Shown: piece after piece, positions 57,836 to 64,000 of the stretch | Layout: each line of letters starts with the position of its first letter | Position numbering within the stretch: position 1 is the first letter of the stretch | From: Gammaproteobacteria bacterium | GTDB taxonomy: Bacteria > Pseudomonadota > Gammaproteobacteria > Eutrophobiales > Eutrophobiaceae | DNA length: 64,000 nucleotides | Assembly (NCBI GenBank): GCA_030829985.1 | Contig: JAURNW010000016.1 | Coordinates: forward strand, 1-64,000 | Direction: 5' to 3' | Program-made: the position numbers and the translations under genes | Notes under the pieces: generated by a model | Databases searched by the model: none | What the model was told of the DNA's origin: nothing | The model's input: the letters and a program-made list of their open reading frames with translations, nothing else

Positions 57836-57964
57836 TTATTTTTTGTCTGACGCCATAAATGTGGATTTAGTGTCTTTTTTATCTTTTTTTGAAGCCCGTT
57901 TTTCTTTTAAAGTCAGTGCTGGTTTTTTCTTTGCTTCTCTGCTGCTGTGTTGTTCTTTTGACAT
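57836..57964 (-). CDS. Small basic hypothetical protein (42 residues)
   Basis: Reading leftward from an ATG at 57964 with GGAG 8 bases upstream, the gene encodes a 42-residue, lysine-rich, highly charged peptide. It starts MSKEQHSSREAKKKPALTLK and ends TKSTFMASDKK. The middle is LKEKRASKKDKKDTK. It has no hydrophobic segment and is probably disordered or nucleic-acid binding. Similar short lysine-rich proteins are, as far as I recall, widespread and unnamed in Proteobacteria. The frame on the opposite strand is a less plausible gene, being phenylalanine-rich without a good ribosome site. Confidence 0.68.
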   Translation of the reverse strand: MSKEQHSSREAKKKPALTLKEKRASKKDKKDTKSTFMASDKK

Positions 57965-58071
57965 TTGGAGTACTCCGAAACGGATGATAGGTATATTGCA
58001 TACCGGTATATCACTCTACTGCAAGATGTTGAAAATAAACATCGATATAAGTAAATAGAAGGAATTACTTT

Positions 58072-58992
58072 TTATTCAAACATCCATTTATCCCAATAGG
58101 GTGGTGTTTCAAAATAACCTTGCATGTAGTCAACAAAACTTCTGACTTTTACAGACATATGTTTTCGATGTGCATAGATCAGATTGATAGGTAAAGCGCC
58201 GGGTTCGTATTTTTCCAATACTGGTTTGAGTCTGCCTGATTGTATATCCAGGCCAATCATATAGGAGGGCAGTTGTGCTAAACCACTACCGTTTATAGCC
58301 GCTACGCGTAAAGCATCCGCAATATTTGATCTTAAATAATCACCCGATATTTCAATCTTTTTTTCTTGCCCATCAACATTAAAAATCCAGTCAGATGAAA
58401 ACACCAGGTTATGACACATACCTAAACAAACATGTTTATCCAGGTCCTCAGGTGTTAATGGAATACCATTTTCTGCCAGATACTCCGGTGAAGCACATAC
58501 AATAAAACGACTTGAAGAGATCTTTAAAGCAACTGCACTCGTATCTTCCAGCGTGCCGACACGAAAAGCCAGATCCATGCCTCGATCAACCAGATTATCA
58601 AAATCATCTGAAAGGTTAAGTTCGATTGAGACATTAGCAAACTGTTTTTTATAGCCTTTAATAGCCCTGGCGACATGAAATGAACCGAATGAGGGTGGTG
58701 CCATTATGCGTAGTGTGCCGACGGGTTCGTTTTGTAATTCAGAGACACATTGTTCTGCCTCTTCGACTTCCGTAAGAATATCGATAATTTTCTTGTGATA
58801 TGCACTACCGACTTCTGTCAGGCTAAGTTGACGGGTAGTTCTGTTTAAGAGTCTTGCCCCCAGACTGGTTTCCAGATCCCGAACGTATTTTGAACACATG
58901 GTGTTTGAAATATCGAGCTCTTCTGCAGCTGCAGCAAAGCTACCCAATCGAGTAACGGTGGCAAACACTTTCATGCTGGTTAGCCTATCCAT
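58072..58992 (-). CDS. LysR-family transcriptional regulator
   Basis: The 306-residue protein has an N-terminal winged helix-turn-helix (1-60; MKVFATVTRLGSFAAAAEELDISNTMCSKYVRDLETSLGARLL) and a C-terminal periplasmic-binding-like effector domain (about 90-295). It is of the CrgA/DsdC-like subgroup that often controls oxidoreductases or quinone/electrophile responses. It diverges from the NTF2-like gene over 145 bp, and an Old Yellow Enzyme gene follows that, so these are likely targets. The ligand is unknown. Confidence 0.93.
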   Translation of the reverse strand: MDRLTSMKVFATVTRLGSFAAAAEELDISNTMCSKYVRDLETSLGARLLNRTTRQLSLTEVGSAYHKKIIDILTEVEEAEQCVSELQNEPVGTLRIMAPPSFGSFHVARAIKGYKKQFANVSIELNLSDDFDNLVDRGMDLAFRVGTLEDTSAVALKISSSRFIVCASPEYLAENGIPLTPEDLDKHVCLGMCHNLVFSSDWIFNVDGQEKKIEISGDYLRSNIADALRVAAINGSGLAQLPSYMIGLDIQSGRLKPVLEKYEPGALPINLIYAHRKHMSVKVRSFVDYMQGYFETPPYWDKWMFE

Positions 58993-59137
58993 TGTTGCAT
59001 CCTTTGTTCTTGTTCTTTAGTGATTATGTCTTTTTTGGAAAGAGTCCATGAACTGAAACAGCGTTGCTAATGCAGGTGATCGTACCTATATTTATTGCAA
59101 CGCACAAATTTAAACCATTTAACAGGAGTCTTTAACC

Positions 59138-59572
59138 ATGAAAAATATTAAATATATGTTTTTAATATCAATATTATCCCTTAGCTCAGCTTTTGCAGCT
59201 TCAAGCCCAGCGGCAAGTCTCGAAGAAATGAGCGCTATATGGGTATCCAGTTTCGACAATGGCAATACAGAAAGTCTGAAGTCATTGTATACCGAAAATG
59301 CGATGGCTTTTCCACCAAGTAGTGAAATTCTTCAAGGTCCGACTGCGATTAGTGCCTATCTTGAAAGTTTGAAAAAAGTTGGGTTTGGTGAATATTCAAT
59401 ATCAAATGTTGATACGCAGATAAAAGGTGATACGGCTTATACAACCGCACTTTGGGAAACAACACGCATTGATGCAAACGGTAATGAAATCATACTTGAT
59501 GGCAACATTACTAATGTATTGGAAAGACAAGTAGACGGCAGTTGGAAAATCAAACTCCAGAGCTGGAATTAA
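59138..59572 (+). CDS. Secreted SnoaL/DUF4440-like (NTF2-fold) protein
   Basis: The 144-residue protein has a Sec signal peptide (1-20, ending AFAA) and a cone-shaped NTF2-like domain with the pattern WVSSFDNGNTESLKSLYTENAMAFPPSSEILQG, typical of the SgcJ/DUF4440 group. The family includes small-molecule isomerases and binding proteins; I see no diagnostic catalytic pair. It diverges from a LysR gene and is followed 201 bp later by an Old Yellow Enzyme. A good AGGAG ribosome site precedes the ATG. Confidence 0.85.
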   Translation: MKNIKYMFLISILSLSSAFAASSPAASLEEMSAIWVSSFDNGNTESLKSLYTENAMAFPPSSEILQGPTAISAYLESLKKVGFGEYSISNVDTQIKGDTAYTTALWETTRIDANGNEIILDGNITNVLERQVDGSWKIKLQSWN

Positions 59573-59773
59573 TAAATACCTCCTCCTAAGGATAGTCTCT
59601 TAGATTAATTAATCGGTACACAAGGATGTGTATTTACATAAAATAATTTTTCAATATTCACTTATATTGAGTTGCCGCAATTTCGTAGCTACCGCTAGCG
59701 GCAAAAAAACAGATACAATGCGGAAAAAATCCACGAACTCGTCTTATCAAATTTAAACTCAGGTAATTATTAA

Positions 59774-60874
59774 ATGAGTAAAACCAGCCCGTTGTTAAAA
59801 TCTTTTCCATTAAACAAATCTCTGGAATTAAGAAATCGTATAGTAATGGCACCATTAACTCGTGGTCGAGCAGGTAGTGCTCGATTGCCGAATGCATTAA
59901 TGGCCGAATATTACAGCCAACGCGCATCTGCGGGTTTGATTATCTCTGAGGCAACGGTAGTTTCAAAACAGGCTATAGGCTGGATTGATTCTCCCGGTAT
60001 CTATAGCGACGAACAGATGCAGGGTTGGCAACAGGTGGTTGATGCCGTGCATGATGCTGGTGGCACCATTTTTTTACAGTTATGGCATTGTGGTCGAGCA
60101 TCACACAGCAGTTTCCATAATGGTCAATTGCCGTTTGCACCTTCAGCGATAAAATTGAATGGCGAATATATTCAAACCCCGAAGGGCAAGGAAGATTATG
60201 AAGTTCCTCATGAAATGACACAGGAAGAGATCCAGGCGACAGTTAATGATTATAAAAAAGCTGCCAGACGTGCAATGCTCGCAGGCTTTGATGGTGTTGA
60301 AGTACATGCAGCTAATGGTTATCTGATTGATGAGTTTTTACAGTCGAAAACGAATCAGCGCACAGATAAGTATGGTGGCAGTATTGCAAACCGATATCGT
60401 TTTCTAGATGAAGTTTTACAAGCCGTAATGGAAGAAGTGTCTGTCGATAGAATTGGTGTACGACTTGCGCCAAATGGGGTTTTTAATGATATGGGCTCAC
60501 CAGATTTCCGTGAGCAATTTACATTCGTAGCAGAGCAACTTAATAATTTTTCATTAGCCTATATTCATATTATGGATGGTCTTGCATTTGGATTCCATGA
60601 ACTGGGCGAAGCGATGACTCTGGAAGAGTTTCGTAAAGTATTCAAAGGTCCGATAATGGGCAATTGCGGTTACACTCAGGAAACCGCAGAAAAGGCTATT
60701 AAGGATAAGCATGCTGATTTAATTGCATTTGGCCGCCCGTTTATCAGTAACCCTGATTTAGTAGAACGCTTTACTAATGATTGCCCGCTTGCCCCGGAAG
60801 CACCAACCGAAGTCTGGTATGCGGCATCAGAAAAAGGTTATGCAGATTATCCTGTCTATAGTGCTGATGACTAA
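59774..60874 (+). CDS. NADPH-dependent alkene reductase (Old Yellow Enzyme, NemA-like)
   Basis: The 366-residue FMN TIM-barrel reduces activated C=C bonds of enals and enones, and nitro compounds. FMN contacts include MAPLTRGRAG near the N-terminus, QLWHCGRASHS near 102-112, and HAANGYLIDEFLQSKTNQRTDKYGGS near 178. The glycine-rich phosphate site is in IMGNCGYT near 295. The Tyr of GYLIDEF is the usual proton donor region. A LysR regulator lies two genes upstream, as with other OYE genes responding to electrophiles; a link to the GST gene 6.5 kb away is only speculative. Confidence 0.93.
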   Translation: MSKTSPLLKSFPLNKSLELRNRIVMAPLTRGRAGSARLPNALMAEYYSQRASAGLIISEATVVSKQAIGWIDSPGIYSDEQMQGWQQVVDAVHDAGGTIFLQLWHCGRASHSSFHNGQLPFAPSAIKLNGEYIQTPKGKEDYEVPHEMTQEEIQATVNDYKKAARRAMLAGFDGVEVHAANGYLIDEFLQSKTNQRTDKYGGSIANRYRFLDEVLQAVMEEVSVDRIGVRLAPNGVFNDMGSPDFREQFTFVAEQLNNFSLAYIHIMDGLAFGFHELGEAMTLEEFRKVFKGPIMGNCGYTQETAEKAIKDKHADLIAFGRPFISNPDLVERFTNDCPLAPEAPTEVWYAASEKGYADYPVYSADD

Positions 60875-60954
60875 TGTCGGATTAAGTCATCCCGTAATTT
60901 GATACTTAAATATAAGTGAATAACGTTATATACGAATAAAAAGAAGCAGTCCTG

Positions 60955-62337
60955 ATGAATACAATTCTTATCGGCGTTGTGATTTATATCATTGCACAAT
61001 TCTCTTTCGGTTTGTTGCTAAGTCATCGCATTAAAGATGAACAGGACTTTATACTGGCTGGTCGTAAACTTGGGCCGTTATTAGGTGCCTTTACTGTTTT
61101 TGCTACCTGGTTCGGGGCAGAATCGGTTATAGGCGCCGCCGGTAATATTTATACCAATGGTTTATCCGGCAGCAGTAGTGACCCGTTTGGTTATGGTCTT
61201 TGTTTAATCGCTATGGGTTGTTTTTTTGCCATCCCATTATGGAAAAGAAAATACACTACCTTTGGTGATTTCTTTCGAGAACGTTATTCGAATAAGGTCG
61301 AGAAATTATTTGTTTTATTAGTTGTTCCCTCTTCAATCTTTTGGGCTGCTGCCCAGATCCGCGCATTTGGACAAATCGTTAGTGTAATTTCAGATGTTGA
61401 AGTAAATCTGGCAATTGCAAGCGCTGCGTTATTGGTCACTATCTATACAATGATAGGTGGTATGCGTGTGACGGCAATAACCGATCTTGTTCAGGGCGTG
61501 CTCCTGATTATTGGTTTGTTTATATTATTTATTTTTATTCTGAATTCTGCTGCTGGACTTGATGCATCGCTGGCACTGATTCCACCAGAACGAATCCGGT
61601 TATTTGAAAGCGATATTTCATTACTGCAATCAATTGAAAAATGGGCTGTCCCGATCTGTGGTGCAACGCTCGCTGCTGAATCGATTGCTCGTATTCTTGC
61701 AACAAGGTCAGCCAATACAGCTCGGTTTTCGGCTGTTAGTGGCGGACTTTTGTATATCACAATTGGTATTATTCCTTTGTATATAGGATTGCTTGGTCCC
61801 GAACTGGTAGCCGGACTGGATGATCCCGAACAAATCATTCCCGTGTTAGCAAAACAGCATCTTTCAACCTTCTTTTATATTTTATTTTGTGGTGCGTTAG
61901 TGTCAGCAATTCTGTCGACTGTAGACAGCGCTTTATTAGCGGCCGCTTCATTGATATCGCATAACGTTGTGGTGCCATTACGTTCGAATATAACGGAAGC
62001 AGGTAAGGTAACTGTTGCACGCATCAGCGTCATCGGGCTTGGGGTAATAGCCTATTATTTCGCTGTAAATGCCGGCGGTGTTTATGAACTGATTCAAACA
62101 GCAGTAGCATTTGGTACAGCGGGTATATTTGTGGTGGGTACAATCGGTCTTTTTACATCTTTTGGTGATCAATACAGTGCATTTACCGGGCTGTTTATTG
62201 GTTCAGCAGTATGGGTGGCAGGTGAGTTTGTTTTCAGCTGGGAAACTCCTTATTTATTTGCATTAGTAAGTGCAGCAATTGCCTATACGTTGGTTGCGAT
62301 GATTGAACATAGGCTTTTCAGACAGTTACAGGTATAG
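60955..62337 (+). CDS. Sodium/solute symporter (SSS family)
   Basis: The 460-residue protein has about twelve or thirteen hydrophobic segments with SSS features: DFILAGRKLGPLLGAFTVFATWFGAESVIGAAGNIY in the first helices and LVSAILSTVDSALLAAASLISHNVV near residue 325, whose serine/threonine residues form the second sodium site. It follows the reductase gene by 80 bp. The substrate cannot be deduced from sequence; relatives take up proline, pantothenate, acetate or sugars. Confidence 0.88.
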   Translation: MNTILIGVVIYIIAQFSFGLLLSHRIKDEQDFILAGRKLGPLLGAFTVFATWFGAESVIGAAGNIYTNGLSGSSSDPFGYGLCLIAMGCFFAIPLWKRKYTTFGDFFRERYSNKVEKLFVLLVVPSSIFWAAAQIRAFGQIVSVISDVEVNLAIASAALLVTIYTMIGGMRVTAITDLVQGVLLIIGLFILFIFILNSAAGLDASLALIPPERIRLFESDISLLQSIEKWAVPICGATLAAESIARILATRSANTARFSAVSGGLLYITIGIIPLYIGLLGPELVAGLDDPEQIIPVLAKQHLSTFFYILFCGALVSAILSTVDSALLAAASLISHNVVVPLRSNITEAGKVTVARISVIGLGVIAYYFAVNAGGVYELIQTAVAFGTAGIFVVGTIGLFTSFGDQYSAFTGLFIGSAVWVAGEFVFSWETPYLFALVSAAIAYTLVAMIEHRLFRQLQV

Positions 62338-62367
62338 AAAGAATTGATTAGCGCGTTATAAAATTGC

Positions 62368-62940
62368 TTATTGATTTCTCTCAATATAGTCCAACAGGGT
62401 CTTGTCATTAAGCACAGGTTGAATGACTGTGCTCAGTATGTCATTTATCAATTCTGCATTTTTTTCTTCGCTGGGTGCATTCAGTACTTCTTGTTTATGG
62501 CTTGCATTAAAGTTTTTAGAAATATTTCCGGCGGTACTCGTGATCGTTACTGAAACTTTTGCTGTAACTTCAACTTCGCTGATTCGATGTTCACCATAGC
62601 CCTGATAGGTTAATTCGACGATAACGATATTCATTCGGGTGGCAGCAGATTTATCAATGTTATAACCGGCTTTTTCAAACAGCGGTATTAGATTTAAACG
62701 AATCTTTTCGGTAATGTCACCCTCAGTTTTTATTATAGCGGTTTCTTTATAAACGCCACCGCGTTGACCTAATACAGGACTTTTCCTTTTATCAGTGACA
62801 GACAATGAGAAGCGCGTATTCGCAATGACCGATAACTCTTCAGGAAGCTTGAGATCGGGATCAATTTTTACAGTTTGCGGACTAAGTGCGCAGGCGGTCA
62901 GGAATAAAAAGATTAAAAAAACATTGATAGTTTTTTTCAT
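62368..62940 (-). CDS. YajG-like lipoprotein
   Basis: The protein (about 190 residues) has a lipoprotein signal peptide with lipobox LTAC, acylated on Cys17, so it is anchored to the inner or outer membrane. I chose the ATG at 62940; an ATG 13 codons upstream would push the signal peptide inside. The mature part has the pattern SLSVTDKRKSPVLGQRGGVYKETA of the YajG family. The function is not established. It converges with the symporter gene and diverges from the dehydrogenase-family gene. Confidence 0.82.
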   Translation of the reverse strand: MKKTINVFLIFLFLTACALSPQTVKIDPDLKLPEELSVIANTRFSLSVTDKRKSPVLGQRGGVYKETAIIKTEGDITEKIRLNLIPLFEKAGYNIDKSAATRMNIVIVELTYQGYGEHRISEVEVTAKVSVTITSTAGNISKNFNASHKQEVLNAPSEEKNAELINDILSTVIQPVLNDKTLLDYIERNQ

Positions 62941-63081
62941 TTGAACACAATCCTCAAAAAAGGGATGAAGGTTAAACATACTATATATTAGTGTAGACGG
63001 ATGCTGTAAACATAATTTTAAATGTATAGTATGTTTGTAAGATATTTCAATATTTTACTTTGTTGAGAGGGCTTTATATCT

Positions 63082-63939
63082 ATGAATAGAAAATCCAGTG
63101 ATAATTTAAGTGTAGCTGTACTTGGATTAGGCATTATGGGCAGGGCGATCGCACAGAACCTTGAAGAGGATGGTCTATTAATGGCGACCTGGAACAGGAC
63201 CGCTTGCCCGGATGCCCCGCAATATACCCCTGAGATTAAAGAGGTGCTTAATAAAGCCAGATTTCTTTTTATTGTTGTTACTGATGGAAAAGCAGTTTCG
63301 TATGTATTGAACCTGATCAAACCATTCCTGAGAGAAGACCATATTGTTGTGCAATGTTCTACCGTTATGCCTCAGGAGAATATTGAATTCTCACATCAGG
63401 TTGCGTTGACTAATGCCACATTTGTTGAAGCATTACTTGGTGGTAGTAAAGTGGCAGTGGTGTCTCGCAAACTACCTTTTTATCTTGGTGGAGACATAAA
63501 AGACGTTAAGTGTATAGAACCAGTTTTATCAGGATTATCATCCAGTATTATTCATGTTGGTGAGGTAGGTAAGGCAAGTGTCGCTAAACTTGCGATGAAT
63601 TTGAATCTTGCAATTCAGATTGAAGCGCTTTGTGAGAGTTATGCTTATGCAATCAGTAATGGACTGGACGACGAGCAGTATTTTGAAGTATTACGTAATA
63701 ACACAGGTTGGAATTATCTCGCGGAATACAAAGAGCCTAAATTAAGAAACCGGGATTATAGTCCTCAATTTTCTGTGAGAAATATGTTGAAAGATGTGAA
63801 GCTTGCCTTAGCGACGGATAAAACATCTCGGGGTTTAACCCTGTTAAAAAAAACCAGGGATATTTATGCCAGTGGAGAAGAGAAAGGTCTGGGGGATGAA
63901 GACATGATCGCACTACTTAAAATGATACAGCCCGAATAG
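63082..63939 (+). CDS. NAD(P)-dependent 3-hydroxyisobutyrate-dehydrogenase-family protein
   Basis: The 285-residue protein has an N-terminal Rossmann domain (GLGIMGRAIAQNL near residues 15-27, then WNRT as the cofactor-selecting strand) and a helical C-terminal domain. The catalytic lysine is in GKASVAKLAMNLNLAIQ near 170. The group includes 3-hydroxyisobutyrate, tartronate semialdehyde, succinic semialdehyde (GLYR) and beta-hydroxyacid dehydrogenases. The arginine in WNRT favours NADPH. A GAGAGGG ribosome site precedes the ATG. The substrate is not determined. Confidence 0.87.
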   Translation: MNRKSSDNLSVAVLGLGIMGRAIAQNLEEDGLLMATWNRTACPDAPQYTPEIKEVLNKARFLFIVVTDGKAVSYVLNLIKPFLREDHIVVQCSTVMPQENIEFSHQVALTNATFVEALLGGSKVAVVSRKLPFYLGGDIKDVKCIEPVLSGLSSSIIHVGEVGKASVAKLAMNLNLAIQIEALCESYAYAISNGLDDEQYFEVLRNNTGWNYLAEYKEPKLRNRDYSPQFSVRNMLKDVKLALATDKTSRGLTLLKKTRDIYASGEEKGLGDEDMIALLKMIQPE

Positions 63940-63950
63940 TTTAATAGTAT

Positions 63951-64000
63951 TTATTGCTGGTATAACCACTTCAATACTTCATCTTGTACCAGTGTCCCAA
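63951..64000 (-). CDS. Possible C-terminus of a leftward gene running off the window
   Basis: On the minus strand a frame enters from the right edge and ends at TAA (63951-63953), reading GTLVQDEVLKWLYQQ. It would converge on the preceding gene with an 11-bp gap, a common arrangement. Fifteen codons are too few for a family call, and chance cannot be excluded. Confidence 0.4.
   Translation of the reverse strand, partial: GTLVQDEVLKWLYQQ

Noticed and set aside
57810-58058. 82-codon frame on the plus strand
   Set aside because: It is antisense to the better-supported 42-codon gene at 57836-57964, has no good ribosome site, and its phenylalanine-rich composition is what antisense of a lysine-rich gene gives.
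59692-59701. CCGCTAGCGG palindrome before the Old Yellow Enzyme gene
   Set aside because: The A-run follows on the plus strand, so it is not a rightward terminator, and no leftward gene ends there. There is no second copy to support an operator.
1-64000. tRNA, rRNA and CRISPR search by eye
   Set aside because: I found no cloverleaf with a GGTTCGA-type T-loop outside coding sequence, no rRNA segment and no regular repeat-spacer array. A covariance-model scan could still find something I missed.

Overview
The window is AT-rich chromosomal DNA from a gammaproteobacterium, probably a sulfur-oxidising one. The evidence is gene order and gene families: fdxA near mutS, prmB close to aroC and an MFS gene, hom-thrC-rpfE-like-recJ-prfB-lysS, aceE-aceF-lpd with a lipoyl domain on E3, an E. 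coli-type prfB frameshift site, and YajG, YqcC and YajD homologues. A SoxYZ fusion with SoxC and SoxD points to reduced-sulfur oxidation. Two phasins point to polyhydroxyalkanoate storage. There is no rRNA gene, and I saw no tRNA gene or CRISPR array.

Layout. 1-140: edge of an insertion sequence with the first codons of a transposase. 141-5310: leftward mutS, an ABC exporter pair and fdxA. 5084-5335: a gene remnant abutting a lone copy of the same IS end, inverted. 5366-9139: htpG with a sigma-32-type promoter, then a GAF/HD-GYP phosphodiesterase. 9200-16601: prmB, a secreted protein, the sox cluster with a TlpA-like thioredoxin, aroC and an MFS transporter. 16629-28518: tldD, a nitrilase-family amidase, an alaC-like aminotransferase, hom, thrC, an rpfE-like gene, recJ, prfB and lysS. 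28531-32292: an ECF sigma factor, a zinc-type anti-sigma factor and a bufferin/HvfA-type modified-peptide operon. 32300-44132: a GGDEF/EAL protein, argG, a hydrolase, a CBS-domain membrane protein and the pyruvate dehydrogenase operon. 44674-48883: an M17 peptidase, a zincin-like membrane protein and typA. 49134-55587: a methyltransferase, a DUF4139 protein, a GST/CmcJ-like pair and a second-type EF-G. 55894-63939: yqcC, yajD, two phasins, a 42-residue basic protein, a LysR regulator, an NTF2-like protein, an Old Yellow Enzyme, a sodium/solute symporter, a YajG-like lipoprotein and a 3-hydroxyisobutyrate-dehydrogenase-family protein.

The most notable system is the operon at 28531-32292. A short secreted precursor carries seven cysteines in EGKCG-type motifs. 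It is followed by a DUF692 (MNIO) iron oxidase, an overlapping DUF2063 partner and a DoxX membrane protein. An ECF sigma factor and a soluble HxxxCxxC anti-sigma factor lie directly upstream. By analogy with HvfABC and the bufferins, this should make a copper-binding peptide with modified cysteines under metal or thiol-stress control.

Two regulatory patterns also stand out. TTGTnnACAA palindromes occur as pairs with centres exactly 62 bp apart, upstream of aceE and again upstream of the GST/CmcJ-like pair. The two phasin genes share an identically spaced TGTTGCnnnGCAACA operator and -10 box.
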